This document shows positions 1 to 11,660 of a stretch of 64,000 nt of DNA, one piece after another; positions within the stretch are counted from its first letter, which is position 1; the number at the start of each line of letters is the position of its first letter. Both the position numbers and the translations under genes were made by a program. Where the stretch lies: the NCBI GenBank assembly GCA_027922465.2, contig BQMF02000257.1, positions 558,001 through 622,000 on the forward strand. Reading direction: 5' to 3'. This DNA is from Turritopsis dohrnii. Taxonomy: Eukaryota; Cnidaria; Hydrozoa; Anthoathecata; Oceaniidae. The notes under the pieces were generated by a model. The model was not told the origin of the DNA. It saw nothing but the letters and a program-made list of their open reading frames with translations, and made no database searches.

Positions 1-1300
1 TTTATCCTGTATAAATATTAGTCAATAATAATAATTATTCAACATATCTAGCATAAGGTTCAACATGTGAACCAAGGCCAGTCTTGTCGTTCTCAAAAAG
101 TATTCGCTGCTCTTTTGAAATGTTTTGAGCAGATCTGTCAAATTAATGGCCAAATAGAGCTCACCCAGTAGTCAAAATCCATTTTTGCCCCCCCCCCCAC
201 GTTGTGCATCTCCAAAATTTACAACTTGGTGAAAGTATTTGCAATATAGCTCCCAAACCTCTTGAATCTTCAATCCGCGTTTAACTGTTACCTCATGTTT
301 CGTCACATTTCGAGTTTTTCCAGGAAGTTGAAATGTCACTGCGATCTTATTCTTGTTTTGTATTTTACATGACATGTGCATTAGGGGAATAAGAATTGAA
401 TTTGGCGAAAACACCTGCAATATAGTTTCCAGACCTCTTCAAACTTGTGTTTTGCTGTGATTTCTTATTCCAGCATATTTCGACTTTTCCCAGGAAATTT
501 GGACTTCATGGAAACAAATAGTGATGTGGTATGTGTTGCTGGAATGTGTGGATACCGAATGTGTCGCTGCGAATGTGCAGCTAACTTTATTTGGTATTTT
601 GAAAGGAGAATCATTTCTTTGAAGCATGTGTTAAGTTTAACTTGATTATTAAAACCGACAGTGAACAGATTCAACATTTTGGCTGAATAAGTGAGCAATA
701 AGTGTCACGAAACCTGTTTATGATAACAAATGCACGAATTAGCGTTGTGAACTTTGCAAAAGTTTCACTCACTTTCACAAGGTCTTTCCTCGATTATCTA
801 AATGCGCAATACGAAACCCTTATCAGTTGATTGGGTAAACAAGTAAGCAGCAGTGATGTTCCTTGTGAAAGAAAAGACGTGTAAACAATCACGAACTGTA
901 CACTCCCCCGGGGATGGTTTTAAAGTAGAGAAGCCTATTAATTGTTTTTGCAGTTTATGGAGAGAGAATTAGCAGGCAGTGAACGCGCGTACGCAAAAGC
1001 GCCTTCTATTTTGTTTCCTCTGTCTGGCCGCCCCCAAGCTTGGCCGCCCCCAAGCTTTGCTGTATTGGTTCGGATGCTTTTGGCGCACGTTCTTTTTTCT
1101 CGCTTTTCCGTATCCATAGATAGCTTTTCGATTTTCTTCCAGTCAAGATGAATGGAAGGAACGCGCTAATATAAAATTTACGAAACAAAACATGACCTTG
1201 TGAAATTACAACTTTCACAAGTTCTGTATCCGCCCCTAACATGAACTGTATGAAAATCATATTAAGTTTCCATTTTTTCAGATTATAAGGGAAAATTTAA
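1..1300. other. No gene recognised; imperfect direct repeat
   Basis: I see no supported gene here. Two stretches, about 237-345 and 422-510, resemble each other (both run from a 'gcaatatag' start through a 'gacctctt' or 'aacctctt' core to 'tttttccaggaa' or 'ttttcccaggaa'), spaced about 185 bp apart. They are an old tandem duplication. Short minus-strand frames cross both copies, but they lack a recognisable domain and the frames do not join. A run of C sits at 189-199. Confidence 0.4.
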
Positions 1301-1381
1301 ACTGGCAACGAAATTTTAGGAAACTCATCATTTGGGGTTATGGTAGATTATAAGTATTAATCGGAGATTTTTCAGGGAAAT

Positions 1382-1437
1382 CGGAAATTGGTTATCTGAA
1401 GCTATAAACTTTTATAGCTTCAGATAACCAATTTCCG
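1382..1437. repeat. Perfect 27-bp inverted repeat, 2-nt loop
   Basis: Arms 1382-1408 and 1411-1437 are exact reverse complements separated by 'ct'. A transcript of either strand would form an uninterrupted 27-bp hairpin. The matching flank of unit 2 (about 11640-11690) keeps related sequence but not the perfect hairpin. It may be a hairpin MITE remnant or a local inverted duplication. Confidence 0.9.
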
Positions 1438-1735
1438 AGGTTTTTCCCCGATTAGGTATTCATTATTGAGTATTGATTATTTTTAAGAAAAGAGATTATC
1501 CATTACAAGAAGACGATCTTAATACCATAATTTCAATAATCTTTCCACGTCTTTGGATTGATTGAATACTAATGCTTTCTTACATAGTGGAAACGTGATA
1601 AAAGGTTTCATGCAATAAGTTAATATCAGAGTGAATAGGTCGTCAGGCGATACAATATATACATGACTTAACGACAACATGTATTTAATCATTGCTATCA
1701 TCATTACCATTATCAGTGATTTTTAAAGTGATGGG

Positions 1736-1905
1736 TAGTTTTTAGATGAAGGGGAATTCCAGACTTTTAAATGGTTTAATATGTTCATAAGTCTTTGTTT
1801 TTTAAGGTATAGGTTGCTTCAGAATAGGTTTCTAAGCAATGCATCGAAATAAGAAATTGACATTAAAATAACGACATTAAAAATAATAACAAGATGCCCT
1901 ATCGG
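1736..1905. repeat. Duplicated upstream flank (U1 part), matches 11815-11985
   Basis: This stretch matches 11815-11985 almost base for base, including the run 'agatgaaggggaattc' and the later 'tttctaagcaatgca'. Part of it recurs near 28290-28350. These are shared upstream flanks of the tandem gene units, so the duplicated block extended several kilobases upstream of each A-type gene. Confidence 0.7.
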
Positions 1906-4900
1906 GCAGAAGGATTTCTGCAAAATCGAAGAAGAAAATGAGCTTTTCTTTATGTCATTCTTTAGCTTTTCATAAAAAACTGTTTGTACAATCAAGCTGA
2001 ATGATTATTACTGAAAAATATATAGCTGTCATTACAAAAAAGAAAGACTATGACATTCTTGAAATTTAAGAAAAGTTTAATCCGTTTATTAAATTTCTGA
2101 TCATGTACTCCCCAAAAATCTGGAAAAAACATAATTGTCACTATGCAAAACTTAATTAACCAATAAACTTGATTATATCTTAATGACATAAAGTTCTTTA
2201 TTTTGTTGGTACGAAATGATATTAAGGATTCAGTGATCAATTCAGATAAGACAATGAGTATGCATGTAAGTCAATGTAAATGTTATGAATTTAATGTCTT
2301 GTCAATCTTCCTAACAGAATTCCTAATTCACAACGACAAAAGAAAAGCGTAGATTTTAATGATACTAAATACATCTATATATACATACAAAATCAACATA
2401 CATAACTGAAAACAGAAATTTGTGTTTTAATTCGAGTAACAATATGTCATTGCCATCTTTTTAATTTAAAAACATGCATTATCAAATTGATTCAGAAACT
2501 TAAAAAGCAATAAATTTTTAATTACGTATACACGCCAGGGCATTATGAAAGCATAACTGACACAATACGAACCTTACATTAACTCCTAATAAACTTAACA
2601 AACAAAATAACATCAAATTTATATGCTTTCAGATATCACTGTGATTACGTATGTACGGTCAATCTTCCTAATTATGAAAATACTTCCCAAACATAAGAAG
2701 TAAACAAAGATTAGGATTATGAAAAATATGACCTAAACTATAACTGAAAACAGAAATTTGCGTTAAAAGATGTCCAGTATTTAGAATTTACAGACAATCA
2801 AGGTAAGTTTCAATTTGCTATCGTAAATAGTAAGTCCCCATTCCTAACTCAGGACATTGATAATACAGCCAAGAACTATACAAGTATATAAGCTGAAATA
2901 GCTAGAGAAACATCAAACATAAAATGAGATGCACAGGCAGAGGGTAGACAAGACATTCCTTGTATGTTATTGGAGCTGAAGAGGAATCTGAGCTGAGCTG
3001 TATGTATCCAGAGCTTAAAAAGCACTACAGCCCACACATGAAACAAACAGTATTTTGTATCTAGAAAGGCTTAAAAGAATCCCAGACATTTCCCAAAAAA
3101 TAAAAGTTGCACACACTGTTTTTACGAAACATTGAGAACTTGTTTTTAAAAAGGAAATGAACGCAGTAGAATCATTGTAAGATAATTATAAATTTCTACC
3201 CTTTACTTTTGGTTTTGAAAGTGTAAATCTTCTTTTAAATCTATTCAGTATTGATCAATCAATGTGGAAGTCTATGTGGGTTTTCTTCGGTTTCTTCTGC
3301 CATTATGCAAACGGCATGCAAACATAAAGTCGAAAAATACCCGGATGATCACATGGCGGAAATCAAGCCAATAAACTGTCGCTATTGAAGTTAAGCACCC
3401 TTTCGTAGAAATCGGGCATTATGCACCAATCACGATTGAGACGGCTTTTTTATGAACCAATGAAATTTAAGAAACAAAAATGCGTAGGTTTGGACAGTAA
3501 GATGAAAAAAAAACAAGATGCCCTTGCAGGCATAAGGATTTCTGCAAAATCAGCTGAATTATGAAAAAAGAAAAGCTATGACGTTCTTGAAATTTAGGAA
3601 AGGTTGAATCATTTCCACAATATATATTAAATTTCTTGTCAATCTTCCTAACAGAATTACTAAATCACAAGCACAAAAAGTAAAGCATAGATTTTGATCA
3701 TGCAAAATACATCCATACACAACTGAAAACAAAAATTTGTGCTTTAGTTTGATTAACAATATGTCATTGCCATATTGTTAATTTACAAACATGCAGTACC
3801 TGAACTAAATTTCATTAAAACATTATAAAATTTTATACAGAAACCTAAAAAAGTTAAATTTTTAATTACGCATACACCCCAGAGCATTATGAAAGTATAA
3901 CTGACACAATACGAAACGTACGTAACTGCATATAAACTTAATGAACAAAATAACATTAAATTAAATACATGCTTTCAGATATCATCACAGTGATTACGTA
4001 AGTCTTTCAATATATATATGCGGTCAATCTTCTTAATTACGAAAAGACTTCCCAAACACAAAAAGTAAACAAAGATTTGGATTATGAAAAAATATGACCC
4101 AAACTTACCAAAACTAGCAAACATATATAACTGAAAGCAGAAATTTGTATTAAAAAAAGATGTCTGCCATTTACTAAAATTTACTGACAGTAAAGATAAC
4201 TTTCAGTTTGCTATCATAAATAGGAAGTCCCCATTCCTAATTCAAGACATTAATAATACAGCCAAGAACTACACAAGTAAATAAGCTAAAAAAGCAGCTA
4301 GAGAAACATTAAACATAAAATGATGCACAGGCAGGGTAGACTAGACATTCTTGTTGAGCTGAAGAGGAAACTGAGCTGAGCTGTACGTACCCAGAGCTTA
4401 AAAAGCATTACAGCCCACACATGAAACAAACAGTCTTTTGTATTTAGAAAGGCTTATAAGAATCCCAAACATTTTCCAAGAAACAAAAGCATTCCTTTTT
4501 CACACACTGTTTTTACAAATCATTGTAAACTTGTTTTTAGAAAAGAATGAACACAGTAGAATCATTGTAAGATAAATTATCTACCCTTTACTTTCGGTTT
4601 TGGAAGTGTACATCTTCTTTTAAATATATTCCACATTGATCAATAAACTTTGGGGTTTCTTCGGTACCGCTGATAGTATACCATTTTGCAAACGGCGTGC
4701 AAATAAAAAGTCGAAAAATACCCGGATGATCACATGGCACGGCGCAGATTAGAGTGTGTTTATCTAACAATTTCAGACCACCAAACTTTTCGGTAAAAAC
4801 ACTCATAAAAGCGTTTGAAAAAACGAGGCAAGAGTTGTTCATAAACTCGGCTATCCAAACAAATCTTATAAGGTTTACACCAAAATAGTTTAGTGGTCTG

Positions 4901-4950
4901 AAATTGTTAGATAAACTGTATGTTAAGCCAATAAACTGTCGCAGAAAAAA
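1885..4950. repeat. Direct duplication of about 1.4-1.6 kb
   Basis: Copy 1 (about 1885-3385) and copy 2 (about 3507-4950) share many landmarks in the same order: 'caagatgccc' followed by 'aaggatttctgcaaaatc', the gacattcttgaaattta block, 'cagcccacacatgaaacaaa', and 'aatacccggatgatcacatgg' at the end. Copy 2 carries an extra inverted-repeat insertion at 4739-4920. No open frame in either copy is conserved between the two, so I regard the block as non-coding. Confidence 0.7.
4739..4920. mobile_element. Inverted-repeat insertion (MITE-like)
   Basis: Near-perfect arms lie at about 4757-4784 and 4890-4917 (core 'ctaacaatttcagaccac' and its complement), with a loop of about 105 bp. The sister copy at 3350-3375 runs from 'cacatggc' to 'caagccaataaactgtcgc' without this segment, which gives an approximate empty site. 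The transposon class is not resolved. Confidence 0.6.
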
Positions 4951-5058
4951 CAGAAAAACCAAGACGATCGTAAAGTATTTCTTGCTTACGCAGAAATCCA
5001 AAAACAGAAAAACACGGACGATCGTAAAGTATTTCTTGCTTACGCAGAAATCCAAATA
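4951..5058. repeat. 54-bp tandem duplication
   Basis: Two adjacent copies (4951-5004 and 5005-5057) both contain 'gacgatcgtaaagtatttc'. The duplication makes the minus-strand frame at 4588-5109 look repetitive. I do not consider that frame a gene. Confidence 0.8.
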
Positions 5059-5129
5059 GACCACAAAAACTTGTCTTTTCACAGATAGGTTTGAATGTTG
5101 TTGGCACATACGATAGAAGCGGTCCGATA

Positions 5130-6595
5130 GTAGCTACAGCGGTCTAATTGGTTAGTCGACAGTATGTATATGTATTTTTTTTTCTTAGCCTTCTTTAAAG
5201 AAATGCATGATAATTTATCTTGAAGTTTTACTGTTTGTTTAAGTGAAGTAAATTCTTCCTGAACTCAGCAAAAAAATCACGATTGAATTTGCTTTCATGA
5301 TGATGACGAATGAGTGTTACAGATTTAGTCTAAAAAATAATCGAGTTGAATAAAATGGCTGTTGCCTAATGTGTTGAGAGTTTTATCTGGGAAACACAGT
5401 TTTATTTACAGCTGATGATTGAATAGGTTTGTCAGAAGACCCTCTTCTAAAGAGGGAATATTTATGAGAGGGCATACATTTGTTTACTTCTTTTGCTCGC
5501 CATTTTTGATATTAGTTAGCTGTTCGATCCAAGCACAAATTATCGTTCTAATGGCTGATTTCCACTGCTGACATGCAATGGCGAAAATTAGTTAAACCTA
5601 AGGTAGATGTGTTTTTCATATAATTTTGGTTTAGAACATACAACCGTATTATACAAGTTGTTGACAGGAAATTAAAATACAAATTTAGTAAAGAGAATAT
5701 TGCATGAAAAACTGCTTAAGGCTGAAATATATTATACATTTAATGGATGAGTTTAAAATAGAGTTTCTATAATTTGTTCAAGAAAATAAGTTTGAATTAC
5801 TAACACAAACTTTAAATATACATAGTGAAAAAACGAGTACTTGTTGATTGTTCTTCTGAGAAATGACTCACTCCATCATCTGTGATACTTGCAATAGATT
5901 GTATGGAGGATTACACTCGTCCACAATTCATTTTCAAGCATTGTACACTTTCAATCATGGTATATGAGAAGCTAATCAAAACGCTAGATTGTTGCAAAAA
6001 CTCCAAATTTTACTTTGTTTTTAAACATATGACAAATACTTATTTTAGGACCTAAATATATGAAGCGTGTTGACCTGAGTTGAGTTGTAAAGTAGAGATG
6101 TATCAAGCTCACCAGTCTATTAAAACACTGATCGTATTTACACGAAAAAGTTTCAACTCGATCTGCTGAGTCAACTCGCCTTCACAACCTGGGAAGGCCA
6201 ACCAGGATTGACCCATTTTGAGGCTTGAAGTCGCTTTTTTTTTTTAATCATGTAAACGCGGGTTATATGAAATGAACCAACTCGCTCGGCTTTCAATCTG
6301 CCTCGTTTAATCAGGCCCTTTTAGGCGTCAGGTTGATAAAGTTTCGGTTTCACAGCTGTGTCAATCTTTATTTTGCGCTGAGGGAAGTTACAAGATCCAA
6401 AGGGAAATTACCAAAGAAGTTAAATTAAATTCCAATGAGTAAGTATTGAATATTTATAAATGGTTTCTAAGCAGGTAATGGGTTTAGTATAAAAAAAACA
6501 ACATCAACAACTTGAATAAGAAATGAAAAAGGGATAATATTGAAGACTCAGATCTTAGCTGCTCTTGATAGAAAGAAGAATTGTGGCAATCCTTT
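5130..6595. other. Upstream flank of A1 (U1), no gene seen
   Basis: No coding frame or RNA gene is evident. The sequence has homologues upstream of the other units: 5130-5230 resembles 12050-12140, and 6360-6480 resembles 13040-13165, 46440-46565 and, more weakly, 31505-31590 and 50565-50640. Conservation of this flank between units may reflect promoter function or simply recent common origin. Confidence 0.6.
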
Positions 6596-6621
6596 ATTTT
6601 TCTTTTTTCTAATTTTTTCAG
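6596..6621 (+). promoter_or_regulatory. Splice acceptor just upstream of A1 start
   Basis: A long pyrimidine tract ends in 'ttttttcag' 14 nt before the A1 start codon. The A4 pseudogene keeps the same tract (46671-46699), and every B gene except B2 has a T-rich AG a few bases before its ATG. This fits either the acceptor of a 5'-UTR intron or a spliced-leader acceptor. The sequence alone does not decide between them. Confidence 0.55.
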
Positions 6622-6635
6622 AATGATAGATCGCT

Positions 6636-7321
6636 ATGGGTGAGAATATTTTTGGAACATTCGGAAGGTAATGAGAAATTTCTGATTACAAAGGAATGCA
6701 ATAATTCAGTAGTCATTTTCAACACGATTATAGATATTTCATGTTATTACGACATATTTACGCGTATTCATTTCTAGTGCTGCCCAAGCTCGTCTTGCTG
6801 CAAGTATCCTTGCTTTACGTAACATGACTCTGAATGACATACATCAGTATTCATCATCAACTTCTAAAAACGAGGGAGATGCTATTGCAGTAAAGTTTGG
6901 TGCAGATGTAAAAGATGCTGAGCGATTCCTTTTAACAAGTTGGCCCATACGAGCTGGCAAAAAAGCACATTGCCGTATTTTAAATGTATGTGGTGGTACA
7001 AATCATTTGCCAGTGCATTCCGGTTTAGCTTTTAAGCCTGATGAATCAAATATTTGGTGTCGAGTCGATCTGGCTGCAGAAGAAGAAAGTGACGGTAGTT
7101 TTGTTTTGGAAGCAGTTTTCGAAAGATTTTTAGAATCTTCAAAGTTGGATCGTCCGGTTATCGATGGCATACCTGCAATGGAGTATCATCTTTTCACATC
7201 CTTAAGCGACATACTTGATGCTGTTCAAGATGTTATGAACACATTTGGAGAATATAACCTTTTAAATAATAATTGCAATCATTTTTGTCATAAAGTTTTA
7301 GAAATCCTTAAGTTAGAATAA
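6636..7321 (+). CDS. A1: intact A-type putative papain-fold protein, 191 aa
   Basis: Exon 1 is 6636-6667 (ATG, ends before GTAATG) and exon 2 is 6778-7321 (after ttctag). The split codon yields Ser11, and the 110-bp intron has GT-AG borders. The 576-nt coding length equals that of B1 and B3. Conserved blocks are 'TSWPIRAGKK' (about 64-73), His87 and His91 in 'GGTNHLPVHSG', 'VDLAAEEE', 'TSLSDILDAV', and 'NNNCNHFCHKVL' with Cys177 near the end. A His block followed by a C-terminal NCxHF Cys block is the arrangement in PPPDE and LRAT-like permuted papain folds, so a thiol hydrolase or acyltransferase role is possible. No signal peptide or membrane segment is seen, so it is probably cytosolic. 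The stop codon overlaps an AATAAA at 7317-7322. A-type is a distinct branch from B-type, marked by 'VHSGLAF' and 'EEESDGSF'. Substrate unknown. Confidence 0.8.
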
Positions 7322-8011
7322 AGAACTATTCTGTTTACGACTCAAGCAGATTTAATATCCTTCCCTGATGATTTGATCGAAGGGAAGAATTGGATTTCTT
7401 ATGATCAAAAGTGACATTTGATTCGATGAATATACCTAAACGACATTGTTTCAATCCCATATAATCATACAAATATTTCTTCCTGATACAATTATTTGTT
7501 GTTATTAGTTTTTGTAACAATGCACCTTCCATGTATATTATGTTTGATCATTTTGTTGCTTATTTTCAGATATTTCATTTACATCATCATCACTTTCTCT
7601 ATCGAAACTAAGTTTCCTTACTTGTTTCTGAGATTTTATTTTTATTTGAAGAAGGTTTATAGACAACATTTACTCATGTCGTGCTGAAAAGTTTATGATA
7701 TCAAATATAGTTTCTTATAGAGCTACTTTAGTGACAATGTTATGAAAGCTTAAATTTGTTGTTTTCGTAAAGGAATGATTTCAAAAACGGAAAGCTGCGA
7801 CAGTAAATATGAACTAGGATGTTCCCATCTTCTAATAAATTAAAATTTTTCTTTCCATTAGAAAAATAATTAGAAGAGACTTCCAAAATAGTTGTTGCTG
7901 CCTGCATAAAATTACAATTTAGGTAAAAATGAATCTTTTGGTTCAAAAATAATAAGCAATTCATTTGTTAAATTTGTTATACTTTTTATATAATTTTAGT
8001 GTACCAATTAT
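7322..8011. other. A1-B1 spacer, no gene seen
   Basis: This spacer of about 0.7 kb has no convincing frame. Its second half (about 7690-7900) resembles sequence upstream of B2 (20030-20210) and B4 (48310-48450), so it is part of the duplicated unit and may contain the B-gene promoter. Confidence 0.6.
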
Positions 8012-8030
8012 ATTTTCTGCATTTAGAAGC

Positions 8031-8805
8031 ATGAGTTTTTCAAAAAGTTTTGGAGCGTCAGGATGGTAGGTTTCATAAATGACATCTTATTGATTTAATA
8101 CTTTTCAAGTTGAAATGACTGTAATATCTTCTCATCACCAATAAAAGGCACAAATGTAAAACTTAATGCAAAATTTGTGTCTGTGTATTGAGAAGCAATA
8201 TCAATTGTTTCGTCTCACATCACAAAATTATGACTTTTGATAATGTAATAATACCCTTCCTTAGCCCATCTAACTCTCGATCATCTGCAAGTCTTAAAGC
8301 ATCTACGAAATGCAAAGGAGGGATTTATGGCAATTGGTCAGCTTCGTCTGTAAATGCCGGCAAAGGGCCTGCATGTTGTATCAAATTTGGTGATGATCTT
8401 CGAGAAGCAGACATGTTTATATTAGAGAAATGGCCTGTTAGAAGTGGAAAAAAGATTACTTGCCTTTTTCGTAATCATATGGGTGGAGATAATCATATTC
8501 CAATGCATGGTGGTCTATTATTCAAACCACAAACTTCATCGAGCTGGTTCCGCGTGGATCTGAGTGCGGACGATGTAAATTCCGTCCTGTGCTGTTTTGC
8601 CGTTTTTACTAGAGATATCTCAAACTCATCTGCTACGGGCTATGAAGAAGGAGTGGTAGCCTCAAAGTACAAGAAAGACGTCAGTCTAAGTGATATTCTG
8701 GAAGCTATTCAAGAGGCGGCGGATGGCTTTGGAGATTATGATTTGCCGAGTAACAACTGCAATCACTTTGTGGATATGATTTTAAAAAATCTAAATTTGG
8801 CGTAG
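8031..8805 (+). CDS. B1: intact B-type putative papain-fold protein, 191 aa
   Basis: Exon 1 is 8031-8065 (donor GTAGGT) and exon 2 is 8265-8805 (after ttccttag). The 199-bp intron is in phase 2, as in its paralogues. A start at 8188 would lie inside the intron and is not used. Blocks are 'GDDLREADMFILEKWPVRSG' (about 54-73), His89 and His93 in 'GGDNHIPMHGG', 'WFRVDL', 'VSLSDILEAI' and 'SNNCNHFVDMIL' with Cys177. An AG acceptor lies 4 nt before the ATG (attttctgcatttag, 8012-8026). B1 is closest to the B4 pseudogene: they share 'SNSSATGYEEGVVASKYKKD'. A role as a cysteine hydrolase of the PPPDE/LRAT-like fold is inferred from motif layout only. Confidence 0.8.
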
Positions 8806-9488
8806 TGTATAAAAACATTCATGTACTTACCGTTTGCCAATGATTTTCTCAAAATAATTGACTATGTACCAAAGGTGAATTGAAGACAATTTAGAGAGGG
8901 CTTTGTATACTCATCCAGTATAGTTAGACTTCTTGTGTGTATGGAGGACATTTTTGATATTCTGAATATTCTGTACCTTATATTGTCATCAATAGAAGAA
9001 AAACTGTTTTTGAAGAAGGGCACAACAGCTCAAATAGAAAATGAATCTGCAAATCATTGCCCAAAAAATATTTATGTACCCACATTGCTTAGCATCAAAG
9101 CTTCGTTTCCAACCTCGACCGAGAAAAGATGACCGGATATTGGTTGATGAGTTGGAAACTCTTTAAGATCTACATCCCACAAGATGGGAACACCTCTCTA
9201 TAACTGACACTTAGCCATTCCTCTGCACTACTAACTCAACATGAGAAAACCTCTATAAAATTAAAATTTATCCGTTCCCCTCCAAGGTGTACGTCTGATA
9301 TAAACGTTTCACCGCATATTTCTCGATGTAGGATATTTTAAAATATTGACATTGAAATCCAAGAAATATCTTTACCTTTTGTTGAATGAATAAATAAAGT
9401 TCTATGTCTTGATCTTATTTTTAGGTGATTACAGTCGAATAACTTGCTGCTAAAATTATTCATAAAAAAGTAGATGTCGTTAACATTA
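8806..9488. other. B1 downstream region
   Basis: No gene is seen. The sequence matches the region after B4 (about 49490-50110), including 'ctttttt' or 'ctgttttt' followed by 'gaagaaggg' and 'ggatattggttg'. A candidate polyadenylation context (aataaataaag) is at 9387-9401, though it is about 590 nt from the stop. Confidence 0.5.
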
Positions 9489-10173
9489 TTATCCGATTAA
9501 GCGCCCAGCATTTATTATGTGCCCCCTCTAATAAGCGTCCTGGTAATTTCCACGAAGTTCAATAAGCGCCATGCACTTATTAAGCACCCCCTCGAATAAG
9601 CGCCCACCTTTTAAAAGGGGGCGCTTAATCGAAAACTGCCTTGAGAAACTGGCACTTGAAATATTTCCTTTCTTATCGTGAATAAAAAACACGTTGTTTA
9701 TGTTGTGCGCATCTTTTCTATTAAACATAAATAGAAAATTTCCTGTAAAGTCATTTCTTCCATGTTTTAACTCTAAGATTGAAAACTGTTCTTTGATCTT
9801 CAGCAATTGTTCATCAAGCCCAATCTCACGTTTTCGTTTCCCAATGACTGTAACGTAGATGTAGTTTCCTGTAACTGCGTTCAAAAAATGATGAGGTCGT
9901 TTTAATATCTCACGATGAGAAAGATGATTGTTTAAATAAAAACTAATAGTAAAACCCTAGTAAAACAGTAGTAAGACGAAACCCCACTTTTTGTTAAATA
10001 TTTTTTCAGTTTTATTTTTCAGGAATTATAAAAATCACCAAAAAGTTACCGTTGTCTTTAATTAGTGCAAAGTTAGAAAAATTTTATAAGCGCCCATCAT
10101 TTATTAAGCGCCCCCTCGATTAAGCGCCCATGCAAAAAAATCCAAAAATTTAATAATTACGGATAATTACGGT
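9489..10173. mobile_element. MITE of the 'aagcgccc' family
   Basis: Both ends carry runs of 'aagcgccc' in opposite orientation (9497-9620 and 10085-10132). The right end is 'ttacggta', as in the related elements at 27843-28234 and 30632-31203. The left terminus is mutated, so the borders are approximate. The minus-strand frame at 9528-9884 inside it has no recognisable domain. Confidence 0.6.
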
Positions 10174-11518
10174 ATTTCAATAATGGCGTTGCTGCTGTGA
10201 AGGCTAGCATTGTTATCTTCCAAGTAAGATTCTCAAAAAGATATTTTCATAATTTGAAATGTGATTTATAATTTACAGTTACTTAAGCCAGTTCTCACTA
10301 GCGTTTTTCCCGTTTGAATGGAATTTTTCATTCGAAAAATACCCCACGGAAAAAGGGTGAATTACCGTACCTGATTATCCTGCATATTTCTACGAAGCGC
10401 GTTCCCGAACATTCGTTCGGCTGTGTACTCACAACAGTTGCATATAACAGGAACACATATTTCATAAAAATATCGTCCATCGAAGATTTGAATCATTTGA
10501 ATCTCAAAACACCGTCCCAAATGTCTTTACACCCAAATTTTTTGTCATCCCATCCAATCCAATATCGCAAATCCAACAAAATGTTTGCTATTTTTGTTGT
10601 TTTGAGGATGATTCTTCGGTCTCTAAATATTTTCATATAAATACTGTTGTCCTGAAACGCCTGTATGATTAAGAAAATTAAAGAGGAAATAAAATTGCGT
10701 AAGCTTTAAAAGCATGAAAAGCAAAAGAATGAGATACAGAGGTGCCAGAACTAACAAGTTCTGCTTCTGCTAACTGGTTTCCATTTATCACAACAAAAAA
10801 TTCTTTCATTTTAGCAGCAACTATGTTTCTCTTAACTGTAGCTATAAGTTGACCTGTCTTAATGGAACAAGTGTAGCAGGAGAAGTGATACTTGAATTTA
10901 AAAGCAACAATACTTTGCATATGGCAATTCATTGATATCGATTTTATGCATAATACATTAGATGTATCTTTAGTCTTTGTTTGCCGGCGCTGAAAGCAGT
11001 TGCTGAAACAATAAATTGTGATTGCAAGGGGCTTGAAAACTATATAAACAATGTGACACGTCACTTATTATCCTCAGATCATTGCTGAGAGGAGAAAAAA
11101 ATGTAGAGCTAAACTTCAGGCCTCTTCTGTTTTTGAAAATGTTACATTTTCCTTTATTTGGCTTAAAAATAAAGCCCATAAAACTTATCGCCACTAAGGT
11201 CTGGTACTTTGGTGGCGATAATTCACTCCAATACGCTTTTAAGGCAGACTGCACACTGGCATTCTCCGTGGAAGTTAGAACATGGTAGTAAGGTTGTTAA
11301 TAATTGCAAGTCGGTTTGCGGAAGAGCCAACCATAACGGATAGAAGATCAAACCTCCAGTTTAATTACTTACTAGAAGCGTTTGGTAAAGCCTTTGTAAA
11401 ATATGACGACCATTTTCTGCCCATACAGTAACATAATTTATAAGTTATAAGTTACAAAAATGTAATCATACTGTCATGTTGTCAAACATCTTAATTGATC
11501 GTTAAGAAATCAATGAGT
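10174..11518. other. No gene recognised
   Basis: There are short frames on both strands. The best is minus-strand 10678-11064, whose last 60 residues ('KTGQLIATVKRN', 'VVINGNQLAEAELVSSG') read like a beta-rich domain. I cannot assign it, and it has no supporting splice structure. It could be a decayed host exon or transposon sequence. Confidence 0.3.
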
Positions 11519-11520
11519 TT

Positions 11521-11660
11521 TTCCAAACTTATTTTTCGATTTTCTCTTCTTCTACTTTTCCATTTCCTACAAAAATTACATCACGAGAAAGACCAAAAAA
11601 TAAGGATTCCATCGATATAAGATTTACAAAAGTGAATTGGAAATTTTCTTCAAAAATTTA
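11521..11660. mobile_element. Fragment of the mariner-type MITE seen at 54474-54668
   Basis: The internal sequence from 'ttccaaacttatttttcg' through 'aaaaataaggattccatcg' matches the complete element at 54474-54668. The CAGTGTGTTTC termini are missing. Confidence 0.7.

Noticed and set aside
4588..5109. 173-residue minus-strand frame
   Set aside because: It crosses an inverted-repeat insertion and a 54-bp tandem duplication and has no recognisable domain.
8188..8264. First 26 codons of a B1 frame starting at 8188
   Set aside because: It is intron sequence ending in a T-rich AG, and the paralogues have a separate first exon upstream.
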